Below, piece after piece: positions 53,086 to 63,840 of a stretch of 64,000 nucleotides of DNA. Each line of letters starts with the position of its first letter. Position 1 is the first letter of the stretch. Made by a program: the position numbers and the translations under genes. The stretch lies in assembly GCA_028753945.1 (NCBI GenBank), contig JAPNXP010000008.1, positions 868,001 through 932,000 on the forward strand, read 5' to 3'. The notes below the pieces were generated by a model. The model was not told the DNA's origin, made no database searches, and saw only the letters and a program-made list of their open reading frames with translations. This stretch comes from Hexactinellida sp. DTS-2022 (taxonomy: Eukaryota; Porifera; Hexactinellida).

Positions 53086-56000
53086 TCCAAAATTGCAGCC
53101 TGTGCCGACGCATGTTCCTTTGGTGGCACTATATTTTGTAGGTGGTTTTTGATAGTGCCTCCAAAGGAACATGCTGTCGGCGCAGGCTGCAATTTTGGAT
53201 TTTTCCCGCCAAGTCATCAACGCCCAAGGTGTGAAGAACCATTTGTTAATTGGTCGGAGTCACAAGGAACGATTGTTGAATTTGAAGTTTGTTTCTATCA
53301 TAAACCATCTAGAGTTTAATGCCATTCATTCATTGTGTATTGATATTAAATTATATTATTCGTTATTTATTTTAGCAATGTTATCCACGGTTGGTTGAGT
53401 TGAGTCAACAAATTCCTTATATTATATTATTTTATTTAATCCATTGTATAGTAATACTACAATTAAATAGAAGCCAGCTGGAATTTATAAGATGAATCAA
53501 TTTAATTATTACAAGTTGAAACAATAGTGAAAGATTTAACAAGTTAAATCAATATAATTGTTACAAGTTGAAACAATGGAATTAGATTTCACAGTTTACT
53601 GAAATTGAAGTGTGAGTAAACAAAGAAATTTCAACCCCCATTTATGGCAGAAATAAAACTCTTTATTGAAAGTTTTCTTCTCCCATCAGAAGCAGAATTT
53701 TATGGTGAATCCAAATATGAAATAAAAATTGGGGGTTTAGTAAACCATTTTTTGAGTTATGGACCAGACAAATTTTGAAAGGTGTTAAAGATGTGTCCAA
53801 AATTTGTTAATCAAAAATCGTAACCCCAGGTGCAAATTAGACGGTCCCATCGCACCTACATGCCAAGTTTAAGCCCATCAACTATAAAGCTCTGGCCAGG
53901 GCACCGTCTACGGAGAAAGAAAAAAAAAATCCAAAATTGCAGCTGTGCCGACGCATGTTCCTTTGGTGGCACTATATTTTGTTGGTTGTTTATTGATAGT
54001 GCCCCCAAAGGAACATGCTGTCGGCGCAGGCAGCAATTTTGGATTTTTTTTCGCCAAGTCATCAACGCCTCAAGGAGTCAAGAACCATTTGTTAATCGGT
54101 CCAAGTCACAAGGAACGGTAGATAAATTTGAAGTTTATTTATATCATAAACCATCTTGAGTTTAATGCCATTAATCTATTATGTATTGATAATAAATTAT
54201 ATTATTTGTTATTTATTTTAGCAATGTTATCCACGGTTGAGTTGAATTAAGTCAACAAATTTCTTATTTAATTTAATTTGTTTTAATTCATTAAATAGTA
54301 ATTCTAAAATTAAATAGAAGCCAGCTGAAATTTCTAAGTTAAATCAATATAATTATCGCAAGTTGAATCAATAGAGTAAGATTTAACAAGTTAAATCAAT
54401 ATAATTATTACAAGTTGAAACAATAGAATTTGATTTCACAGTTTTACAGAAATTGAAGTGTTGAGTAAACAAATAGATTTCAACTCCCATTTATGGCAGA
54501 AATTAAACCCATTATTTAAAAATTTCTTCCCCCAACAGACGCAGAATTTTAATGGGAATCCAAATATGAAATAAAATTTGGGGTTTAGTAGAACATATTT
54601 TGAGTTATGGACCAGACAAATTTTGAAAGGTTTTAAAGATGTGTCTAAAATTTGTTAATCAAAAATTGTACCCCCAGGTGCAAATTAGACGTCGACTCCG
54701 AACCTACATTCCAAGTTTCAGCCCTCTATGTATATAGGTGTGGCCAGGGCACCTGCTACGGAGAAATAAAAAAAATCCAAAATTGCAGACTGTGCCGACG
54801 CATGTACCTTTGGTGGGACTATATTTTGTTGGTGGTTTATTGATAGTGCCTCCAAAGGAACATGCTGTCGGCACAGTCTGCAATTTTGGATTTTTTTTCG
54901 CCCAGTCATCAACGCCTCAAGGTGTCAAAAACCATTTGTTAATTGGTCCGAGTCACAAGGAATGGTAGATAAATTTGAAATTTGTTTCTATCGTAAACCA
55001 TCTATAGTTTACTGCCATTTATTCATTATATATCGATAATAAATTATATTATTAGTTATTTATTTTAGCAATGTTATCCACGGTTAAGTTTAATTAAGTC
55101 AACAAATTCCTTATATTATAATATTTTATTTAATCCATTGTATAGTAATACTAAAATTAAATAGAAGCCAGCTGGAATGTATAAGTTAAATCAATATAAT
55201 TATCGCAAGTTGAATCACTAGAGTAGGATTTAACAAGTTAAATCAATATAATTATTACAAGTTGAAACAATAGAATTAGATTTAACACTTTACTGAAATT
55301 GAAGTGTCAGTAAACAAAGAAATTTCAAACCCCATTTATGGCAGAAATAAAACTCTTTATTGAAAGTTTTCTTCTCCCATCAGACGCAGAATTTTATGGC
55401 GAATCCAAATGTGAAATAAAATTTTGGGGTTTAGTAAAACATATTTTGAGTTATGGACCAGACAAATTTTGAAAGGTGTTAAAGATGTGTCAAAAATTTG
55501 TTAATACAAAATCGTAACCCCAGGTGCAAATTAGACGTCGACTCCGAATCTACATGCCAAGTTTCAGCCCTCTATGTATACAGGTGTGGCCAGGGCACCT
55601 GCTACGGAGAAATAATAATAATAAAAAATCCAAAATTGCACCCTGTGCCGACGCATGTTCCTTTGGTGGCACTATATTTTGTTGGTTGTTTATTGATAGT
55701 GCCTCCAAAGGAACATGCTGTCGGCGCAGGCTGCAATTTTGGATTTTTTTTTGCCAAGTCATCAACGCCCAAGGTGTGAAGAAGCATTTGTTAATTGGTC
55801 CGAGTCACAAGGAACGGTAGATAAATTTGAAGTTTGTTTCTATCTTAAACCATCTTGAGTTTGATGCCATTCATTCATTATGTATTGATAATAAATTATA
55901 TTATTAGTTATTTATCTTAGCATTGTTATCCACGGTTGAGTTGAATTAAGTCAACAAATTCCTTATATTATATTATTTTATTTAATCCATTGTATGGTAA

Positions 56001-56703
56001 ATTAAATAGAAGCCAGCTGCAATTTATAAGTTAAATCAATTTAATTATCGCAAGTTGAATCAATAGAGTAAGATTTAACAAGTTAAATCAATATAATTAT
56101 TACAAGTTGAAACAATGGAATTAGATTTAACAGTTATACTGAAACTGATGTGTGAGTAAACAAAGAAATTTCAACCCCCATTTATGGCAGAAATAAAACT
56201 CTTTATTGAAAGTTTTCTTCTCCCATCAGACGCGGAATTTTATGGTGAATCCAAATGTGAAATAAAATCTGGGGGTTTAGTAAAACATATTTTGTGTTAT
56301 GGACCAGACAAATTTTGAAAGGTGTTAAAGATGTGTCAAAAATTTCTTAATCAAAAATCGTTACCCCAGGTGCAAATTAGACGGTCCCATCGCACCTACA
56401 TGCAAAGTTTAAGCCCATCAACTATAAAGCTCTGGCCAGGGCACCGTCTACGGAGAAAAAATAATAAAAATAAAGGCAGTGATTCCAATACTGGGCCACT
56501 ATACTATAGTATAGTCGGCACAGTAAAAATAAAGGCAGTGATTCCAATACTGGGCCACTATACTATAGTATAGTCGGCACAGTAAAAATCCAAAATTGCA
56601 GCCTGTGCCGACGCATGTTCCTTTGGTGGCACTATATTTTGTTGGTGGTTTATTGATAGTGCCTCCAAATTAACATGCTGTCGGCGCAGGATGCAATTTT
56701 GGA
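53086..56703 (+). repeat. Tandem array of ~850-bp units with hairpin cores
   Basis: Five hairpin cores (53086-53199, 53930-54043, 54776-54890, 55629-55743, 56589-56703) are separated by four homologous spacers of about 730-845 bp. Each spacer reads CAAGTCATCAACGCC, CAAGGAACGGTAGATAAATT, GCAATGTTATCCACGG, AAATAGAAGCCAGCTGGAAT, two or three AAGTTGAAACAATAG blocks, TTATGGACCAGACAAATTTT, CCCCAGGTGCAAATTAGACG and CTACGGAGAAA. Period is 844, 846, 853 and 960; the last is enlarged by two copies of the TATAGTATA hairpin (56473-56585). Divergence is low, indicating recent amplification. No coding capacity; overlapping open frames differ between units. Confidence 0.88.
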
Positions 56704-56870
56704 TTTTTTTTCTCCCAGTCATCAACGCCCAAGGTGTGAAGAACCATTTGTTAAGTGGTCGGAATCACAAGGAACGATTGTTGAATTTGAAGTTTGTTTC
56801 TATCATAAACCATCTTGAGTTTAATGCTATTCATTCATTATGTATTGAAATTAAATTATACTATTAGTTA

Positions 56871-57064
56871 CAGTCAGGTTCTTTTATTATGAACATTCAA
56901 GGGACCAAAAATTAGGTTCATAATAGAGAGACTTCATAATAAGCGAACTCAACTTAATACAAACCCTATGCAAGTTGCTAAATTGGGACCATAGGGCTTG
57001 TTCATAATAAAAAATCTTCATATTAAGCAGACTAAATCTTGTTCATAATAAGCAGACCTGACTG
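56871..57064. mobile_element. 194-bp TA-flanked MITE
   Basis: Starts CAGTCAGGTTCTTTTATTAT and ends TAATAAGCAGACCTGACTG with TA on both sides. It interrupts the ~850-bp spacer between TTAGTTA and TTTATTTTAGC; the other spacers (e.g. near 55040) show the uninterrupted sequence. Confidence 0.88.
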
Positions 57065-57430
57065 TATTTATTTTAGCAATCTAATCCACGGTGAGTTGAG
57101 TGAAATCAACAAATTCCATATATTATTTTATTTTATTTTATCCATTGTATAGTAATATTACTATTAAATAGAAGCCAGCTGGAATTTATAAGTTATATTT
57201 ATTGCAAGTTGAAACAATAGAGTAAGATTTAACAAGTTAAATCAATTAATTATTATAGTGGCCCAGTATTGAAATCACTGCCTTTATATTTATTACTGTG
57301 CCGACTATACTATAGTATAGTGGCCCAGTTCTAATCTTACTGCCTTGGTTAATTTTTCTTCCGTATCCTCTCCACAGAACAGAGTTTAATTAACTAAGAA
57401 CCCAAATTTGTAGGACAGGGATCTCATCAA
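57065..57430. repeat. Partial ~850-bp spacer and two TATAGTATA hairpins
   Basis: 57065-57240 continues the spacer; 57253-57345 holds paired GGCCCAGT/ACTGGGCC and CTATACTATAGTATAGTGG hairpins. 57360-57390 is the empty-site counterpart of the 51-bp insertion at 3318-3368. Confidence 0.65.
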
Positions 57431-57521
57431 GGACGGCGGAAGCAGGGGGGCTAGGGGGGCTTTAGCCCCCCTACTTTTGAAATAGGGGGGCTCAGCCCCC
57501 CTACTTTCCCCCTCATATACA

Positions 57522-57960
57522 CAGTCCCGGCCTTAGGGCAAGGCGACCAAGGCAGGCAGTGGCGTATCCAGTGGGGGGATTTGGGTGTTCAAACACCCCC
57601 CTCACAAATGGTTTCCAAAAGGGATATGTTGTTATTTATAATTCGATTTTCCTGAATAGTATTAATAAGATTATGTAACAAAGTTATCATGTTATCTAAA
57701 CATAAACATCTAAACACCTAAACATCTTTGGAACAACTAAACAATATTACACTCCTCCTACTATGTGACAAGAATAGCTGTACATCGATGTTTGAGCGTC
57801 TAAGGTTCAAAAAGATTTCTGGGGGCTAGACCCCCAGACCTCCCCTTACCGTCGCTCGCTTCGCTCGCTCTAAAACATCCCCCTCACGATAATCCTGTAT
57901 ACGCCACTGGCAGGGGCCTTGGGCCCCACACTTCACTGTACATTTCATTGATGTTAAACA
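57522..57960. mobile_element. Nested hAT-type fragments
   Basis: An outer fragment starts CAGTCCCGGCCTTAGGG; an inner one runs CAGTGGCGTATCCAGTGGGG (57557) to CCTGTATACGCCACTG (57909). Only GCAGG is shared between the inner flanks. CGCTCGCTTCGCTCGCTC occurs at 57853. Just before, 57440-57510 has repeated GGGGGGCT/AGCCCCCC hairpin motifs. Confidence 0.55.
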
Positions 57961-58480
57961 ATTAAAGACTTCTTACTCTCGACCAATTAAATTACAGCCT
58001 CGGTTCGGCATTCTATATGCACACTAACAATTGATAGAAAATTCTTTTATACTAATTGGATGCTAGCTGCTAGGCACAAGGCCAGCTAGACAGTTTGCGG
58101 GGCCTAAATCCTAGAGTACCCTAGAGTACTTGATGCCATTTTAATATGTATAAAGTTAAGTAATCTCGAGATTTTAACAATATAACCATATATGGAAAGG
58201 TATGAAAATCGCATAACTTACATTCCACAGATATTTTCGAAAAACCAATATGACCGTTGGACTCCCAAAATATGACTTCCTATACGACAATAATACATTT
58301 CCTGTGTCTAGCATTAGCGGATTACGGGATATCAATAAGTAACAATACTGTTTTAGGCCTACGCTAATTTTACGGTAAACGAAGTTTACAGTCCCTATAT
58401 TAAAGAAGTCCCGGCCCCAAGCCCTCCATTGTCTACGGCTATGCTGAAATGGTTTAACACCTTCATAGTTATGATGGCAT
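57961..58480. other. No recognisable content
   Basis: Unassigned sequence between the nested hAT fragments and the next hairpin core. A minus-strand frame 58174-58731 runs through the core and repeat arm, so it is chance. Confidence 0.35.
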
Positions 58481-58492
58481 GGCGAAAAAAAA

Positions 58493-59017
58493 TCCAAAAT
58501 TGCAGCTGTGCCGACAGTATTTTCCTTGGAGGCACTATGAATTAACCAACCGGTAGCCACCAATAGATAGTGCCACCAAAGGGAAATACGTCGGCACAGC
58601 TGCAATTTTGGATTTTTAATTTCTCCGTAAACGGTGCCCTGACCACACCTTGATACATTAAGGGCTGAAACTGGGCATGTAGGTTTGGAGTGACCGTCTA
58701 ATTTGCACCTGGGGTTGCGATTTCTGATCAAATAATTTTAACACCTATTTAAGCTAATTATGGCTCTTAACATGAAATATTTAATAGTGACTTGATAAGA
58801 TTTACATATTTGGATAGAGAATTAAATTCTACACCTTTTGGCAAATCACAAATGTTCAATTTGGACTAGGTTTGTGCCATAATTGGGGTACCAATCTCCT
58901 GTATTTCCTCACATTTCAGATTCAGTAAACTGTTAAATCTTTAACTATTGTTTCAACTTGCGATAATTATATTGATTGTTAACTTGTGAATTCGAGCTGG
59001 GTTCTATTTAATTGTAG
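58493..59017 (-). repeat. Dispersed ~850-bp repeat copy with hairpin core 9
   Basis: The core 58493-58612 is followed by the spacer in minus orientation (TCTCCGTAAACGGTGCCCTG, CACCTGGGGTTGCGATTT, TGTTTCAACTTG). It ends where the TA-flanked MITE (59020) is inserted. Confidence 0.7.
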
Positions 59018-59087
59018 TACAGTAGATGTCGGATATAAGCACACCGGTTATAAGAACATATCGGATATAAACACACTATGTTGGAAA

Positions 59088-61986
59088 GAGGTGCATGCAT
59101 TTGTTAGAATTTTGAAGTTGTCATTTGTTAGAATTTACTTGACTGTCACTTGTTAGAATGGTTTTTCAGGTTACTGTCACTTGTTAGAATGGTTTTTCAG
59201 GTTACTGTCACTTGTTCGAATGTTTTTTCAGTTTACTGTCACTTGTTAGAATGTTTTTTCAGGTTACTGTCACTTGTTAGAATGTTTTTTCAGTTTACTG
59301 TCACTTGTTAGAATGTTTTTTCAGGTTACTGTCACTTGTTAGAATGGTTTTTCAGTTTACTGTCACTTGTTAGAATGGTTTTTCAGGTTACTGTCACTTG
59401 TTAGAATGTTTTTTCAGTTTACAGTCACTTGTTAGAATGTTTTTTCAGTTTACTGTCACTTGTTAGAATGGTTTTTAGGGTACTGTCTCAAGTTAAAAAT
59501 TTAGAATACATGTAATTTCAATTTTCAACAGTTATTTCTTGATACTAATCACACATAATATTTTTATGATTAAAAATTCGGGATATTATATTTCATTAAA
59601 TATTTAACTATTAGATTAGTAAAGATAAACGATAGCTTTAATGATATATCTGGAAGAACGTAATGCAAGGATAAATGAAGATGTAATAAATATAAATCTG
59701 GAAAGATCATAACATAATTAAATGTTGTCAACTAGTAAATATTTGAAAGCGGCTTTCGATTATAGAACGGCACACAGGACAAGGGTGTCCTAGCTCCTCA
59801 ATTGTGTGGCTACATTCTGTACAGCAATTGGCATGTCTACAGGGCATGAAGATCCATGTTTCTGTACGAGGCGCAAGACAAATAATACATTTATTATTTT
59901 CTCCAGTTGGCTCAACATTTTCTTCGTCGGAATATTCTGATTCACTTGAAGAAATAAATTCTTGCGATTTAATGTTGCCAATTGTATAGCTAATCGCTTT
60001 CAAGAATTCCATTGGGTTGTAATCTCCACAAGACAACTTCTGTTTGCAAGTATTCCTACGTTCCTCATTATTAATATCCTGTTTTTTTCGTGGTCTACTG
60101 ATTTCTCTGCCTATGCGTAAACGTCCTATATCATTGTCTGTATCCTGTATTATTTCATTCAGAGTTTCCATAAACGTCCATATCCTTGGATGGTTAGTTC
60201 TTACTATTGATTTGAGTTTAGAATGGTAGCTTTCTGCTCCATTATTTGTAGCGATGCTGATTTCATAAATAGAAAGTTCTTCAGGAGTTATTTGATTTAT
60301 CCAACGTTTTTTGAAATAATTTTTTAGTTTTTCGAGCTTTAATTTTTCAGTATTTTGTATAACTGGCATTAGAAGGAAGTTGAAAGTGGGAATAATTAGG
60401 GGAGCTGGCAAAAACGGGATTGCCATTAGTTGTTTTATGTAAGCTTTTACTTCTGGATTATCTCCAAAACTTTGTATAAGTCCAAATTGTTGTGATTTAG
60501 CCCAAATTCTCTGGGTATAGTGAAACCAGCATCCGTAAATTCTCGCTTGAGGGAACACCAACTTAAAAGCATTCCTTGCTGCTGGTTCCCAATCTGACAT
60601 ACTCGCTAATGGCCGGAATTGAGGAATATTAGTACAAATACTCTCCAATACTGCTTGATATAGTTCCTGGCTCTTTGATGTCATTAAACAATGAACAGCT
60701 GGCAGAGTATGTCTTCCCACAGATACAAATATGGTCCAGAGCTGAGAGAATTGAGTTGGAACGGTAAAGAATGTACCATCAAATTAAATATTGGTCACTT
60801 CATCCAAAAATGTCTGCATCTGCTCTGAATAAAAGATTACACCTGTTTGCTCACTTCTCGTCACGCTATACTTGTAGTATTTCCCCAATGTTGTTGTTGG
60901 CAGCATAGCAACAAACTCGGGAGCAGAAATCGGAATTTTCGGATGTAACTTTCGTCTCGCTCGAAAGAGGGATGACTCGCATTCTCTGAAGGAGATATCA
61001 CATGCACAAGGATCATTTCTTGTAACATTATCAAAAACTCTTCTAAGGCTTGTTTGGGAATTCCTGGCCATAGTTTTGCATTTTGTTTTTAATAGATAAA
61101 CTTCTGTTTGATACTTTTCGACATTATGATTATGCGAATTCAAAGGTATGATTAAATTGGTTTCATGATTAAGTTTACTTGAACCCTTACACCCACCCCT
61201 AAATAACACACATCGAAGGTACATAAAATTCCCCTTAATTTTGGATTTGATATATTTATTACCATCTTGAGTTGTAAAAATTCTTCCAACGCTCCGCTTG
61301 TATTCATTTGATGTGTACTCCATGATAATAATATTTGTAACAGGTAAAGTTAGTGAATATATACTACTATTTGGTAGTTCGTGTATACATTTCATACGTG
61401 AAGTGGCAGTCATAAACAGTGTTCGTTATTAATAAAGAATCAGATTTCAGAAATGGGGGTGATTTAAATGGATTCTGACTAAAGAAAAAAATAATTGAGA
61501 ATCCTTAAATATTTACCAATCTTAAAATGAAAAAACTAATTATTCTAACAAGTGACAGTAAACTGAAAAAACATTCTAACAAGTGACAGTAACCTGAAAA
61601 ACCATTCTAACAAGTGACAGTAACCTGAAAAACCATTCTAACAAGTGACAGTAAACTGAAAAAACATTCTAACAAGTGACAGTAAACTGAAAAAACATTC
61701 TAACAAGTGACAGTAAACTGAAAAAACATTCTAACAAGTGACAGTAACCTGAAAAAACATTCTAACAAGTGACAGTAAACTGAAAAAACATTCTAACAAG
61801 TGACAGTAAACTGAAAAAACCATCTAACAAGTGACAGTAACCTGAAAAACGATTCTAACAAGTGACAGTAAACTGAAAAACCATTCTAACAAGTGACAGT
61901 AAACTGAAAAACCGATTCTAACAAGTGACAGTTAAGTAAATTCTAACAAATTACAACTTCAAAATTCTAACAAATGCAACTCCCCC
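59088..61986 (-). mobile_element. MULE B, RING-type, with tandem-repeat termini
   Basis: Flanked by a perfect 8-bp duplication GTTGGAAA (59080-59087, 61987-61994). Outer ends carry TGCATTTGTTAGAATTTTGA, then about 12 (left, to 59480) and 13 (right, from 61545) tandem 31-bp units of the form TTAGAATGGTTTTTCAGG + TTACTGTCACTTG in inverted orientation. The interior encodes a transposase interrupted by one stop. Internal repeat number differs slightly between ends. Confidence 0.9.
59728..61413 (-). pseudogene. MULE transposase with FLYWCH-like N-terminus and C-terminal RING finger
   Basis: From ATG 61413 to the stop at 59728, about 561 codons with one in-frame TAA (60784-60786). N-terminus: GNKYIKSKIKGNFMYLRC, GGCKGSSKL and SHNHN, a FLYWCH-like finger. 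Then FRECESSLFRARRKLHPKIP and, just past the stop, FDGTFFTVPTQFSQLWTIF (first Asp). Core: MSDWEPAARNAFKLVFP (second Asp), YGCWFHYTQRIWAKSQQFGL, and ATNNGAESYHSKL (Glu). The C-terminus has a complete C3HC4-type RING: CIICLAPRTETWIFMPCRHA, CCTECS, CPVCRS. RING fingers usually recruit E2 ubiquitin-conjugating enzymes; a role in transposition is unknown. MULE C has Gln (IQFDGTF) where this copy has the stop, so one C-to-T change explains the break. Confidence 0.88.
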
Positions 61987-62100
61987 GTTGGAAAACGGTT
62001 GCCATATATCCTGTATAATTTATGTCGGTTATAAGAACATGTCGGTTATAAGCACATTAAGTGCAATTCCCGACGATGTGCTTATAACCGGCATCCACTA

Positions 62101-62570
62101 TATTACTATTTAATGGATTAAAACAAATAAAATAAAATAAGGAATTTGTGAGCTTAAATCAAACTCACCGTGGATAACATTGTTAAAATAAATAACTAAT
62201 AATATAATTTATTATTAATACATAATGAATGAATGGTATTAAACTCAAGATGGTTTCTGATAGAAACAAACTTCAAATTTATCTACTGTTCCTAGTGACT
62301 CGGACCAATTAACAAATGGTTCTTGACACCTTTAGGCGTTGATGACTTGGCGGAAAAAATCCCAAATTGCAGCTGTGCCGACAGCATGTTCATATGGAGG
62401 CACTATCAATAAACCACCACCAAAATATAGTGCCACCAAAGGAGCATTTGTCGGCACAGCTGCAGTTTGGGATTTTTACTGAGCCGACTATACTATAGTA
62501 TAGTGGTCCAGTTCTAATCTTACTGCCTTTATTTTTTATTTTTTACTGTGCCGACTATACTTTAGTATAG
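62101..62570 (-). repeat. Dispersed ~850-bp repeat with hairpin core 10
   Basis: The spacer in minus orientation (CTCACCGTGGATAACATTG, ATTTATCTACTGTTCCTAG) leads to the core 62360-62472, followed by two TATAGTATA hairpins (62475-62580). Confidence 0.7.
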
Positions 62571-62572
62571 TG

Positions 62573-63640
62573 GCCAGGGCCGCGGAGAGCCATCTGGGGC
62601 CCCGAGACTGTAAAATTTGGGGCCCCAAATCTATTTACTGATTTCTACATTTTAAATTGCTTAGAGAATAATTACAGTGAAGTACTGAAAACACGGTTGA
62701 GTACCCTGGATTTTCTTGCCAAAAGTGTTCTAAATATTCGTTTTCGAGTCAATTCCAATCCGCACCCCGACAGATCGAAATGTTATCAAACTAAACTATT
62801 TATATGATTATTAGCATGCATATATTCAGCATTCTCTCAAAAGTAGGCCTTTCTGGCTTTTCTCTTAGCAAATTCATCTATAACTAATCCAAAGTCTACC
62901 TTTCTGGCCACGTCACTTCCTATGCTAAGTACTGCTAGGTCATTCAGCCTTTCCTGTCCCATTGTGCTTCGAAGGTAGATTTTAATCAAGGAAAGCTTGC
63001 TAAAAGTTCGTTCACCAGAGAAAATTGTCATCGGGAGTGTGCCGAAAATGCGAAGCGCTATAGATATGTTGCTAAAAATCTCTTTTTGCTTGTGAATTAT
63101 GTTCAACAAGTCTATTTTGGCTTTAGTGTTTTTTCGCCAAAGTTGGCATGATGAATTGACTTCAGATGCAATATTTCACTAATAAGATCCTTCTCACAAA
63201 CAACAAAGAAGTAAAACATTGCAAATTCCTTACAAGATTTTGAAATTTCCTCCCCATTCATTTCCAGGTACATCCACAAGAAGCAAAACAACGAGTTGAT
63301 ATTCTCAGCAGTTTTAAAACACCGCGAAATTCCACTAAATACAGACTCCATAATGACTTCGAAGGTTTCTTTCTTAAATTCCGCAGCAACTGATATTGAA
63401 CTTTCAGGTTCATCATTTCCTGGAGTTTCATCAAATAAAGTTTTTGATTTTCTCTTCCGGTGGGTCGGAAACTCAGATGGAATGCCCATTGCAGAATCTA
63501 CAAGTTCCGATTCATTGAATATTGCACTCCATGAATCCTTAAGTTTTTTCAAATGTTCCAAGAGTGATCTAAGGTTGCTGACTTCTACATCAATTGTAGC
63601 GTCCCGAGCTTGAGTTACCTGATTCGTGTGGTCAATCTCA
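62573..63640 (-). pseudogene. hAT transposase, 3' part
   Basis: Minus-strand C-terminal half of a hAT (Ac/hobo) transposase. 63561-63112 is a helical region (FKKETFEVIMESVFSGISRC, SCKEFAMFYFFVVCEKDL); after a one-base shift near 63115-63130 follows the dimerisation domain: LNIIHKQKEIFSNISIALRI, PMTIFSGERTFSKLSLIKIY, LRSTMGQERLNDLAVLSI. These blocks are typical of hAT transposases related to ZMYM1-type proteins. A hAT-like end, CAGGGCCGCGGAGAGCC, is at 62573. The N-terminal zinc finger and first catalytic Asp are missing; upstream sequence changes near 63640. It could have supplied transposase for some hAT MITEs, but I cannot match ends to any of them. Confidence 0.78.
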
Positions 63641-63644
63641 ACCA

Positions 63645-63840
63645 GGGTATATTATAAGCCCATTTTTTTATTCCTAGCCCATTTTTTTATTCCTATTTTC
63701 ATTTTTTTACTCCCTTGAATAGTGAGTTTTTATCGTCTGATATCCATTTCAAGATTCCATTTCTACCGAAAATCCATTTTTTTATTCCACGAAAACAATA
63801 AAAAACATTTTTTTATTCCTTATAAAATACACTGATCTCA
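63645..63840. repeat. CCATTTTTTTATTCC interspersed short repeats
   Basis: Five or more copies of CCCATTTTTTTATTCC or its variants in about 190 bp. Non-coding. Confidence 0.6.

Larger units (their letters stand above)
59020..62100. mobile_element. TA-flanked MITE split by MULE B
   Basis: Left part 59020-59087 (CAGTAGATGTCGGATATAAG ...) and right part 61987-62100 (... CTTATAACCGGCATCCACTA) together equal the MITE at 33776-34100. The break lies in GTTGGAAA, duplicated around MULE B. Confidence 0.85.

Noticed and set aside
58174..58731. 185-codon minus-strand frame
   Set aside because: It runs through hairpin core 9 and the repeat arm; other copies of the same repeat are not open in this frame.
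59091..59480. Independent 31-bp minisatellite
   Set aside because: The same unit occurs inverted at 61545-61940 and both arrays end exactly at the MULE B duplications, so they are its termini.
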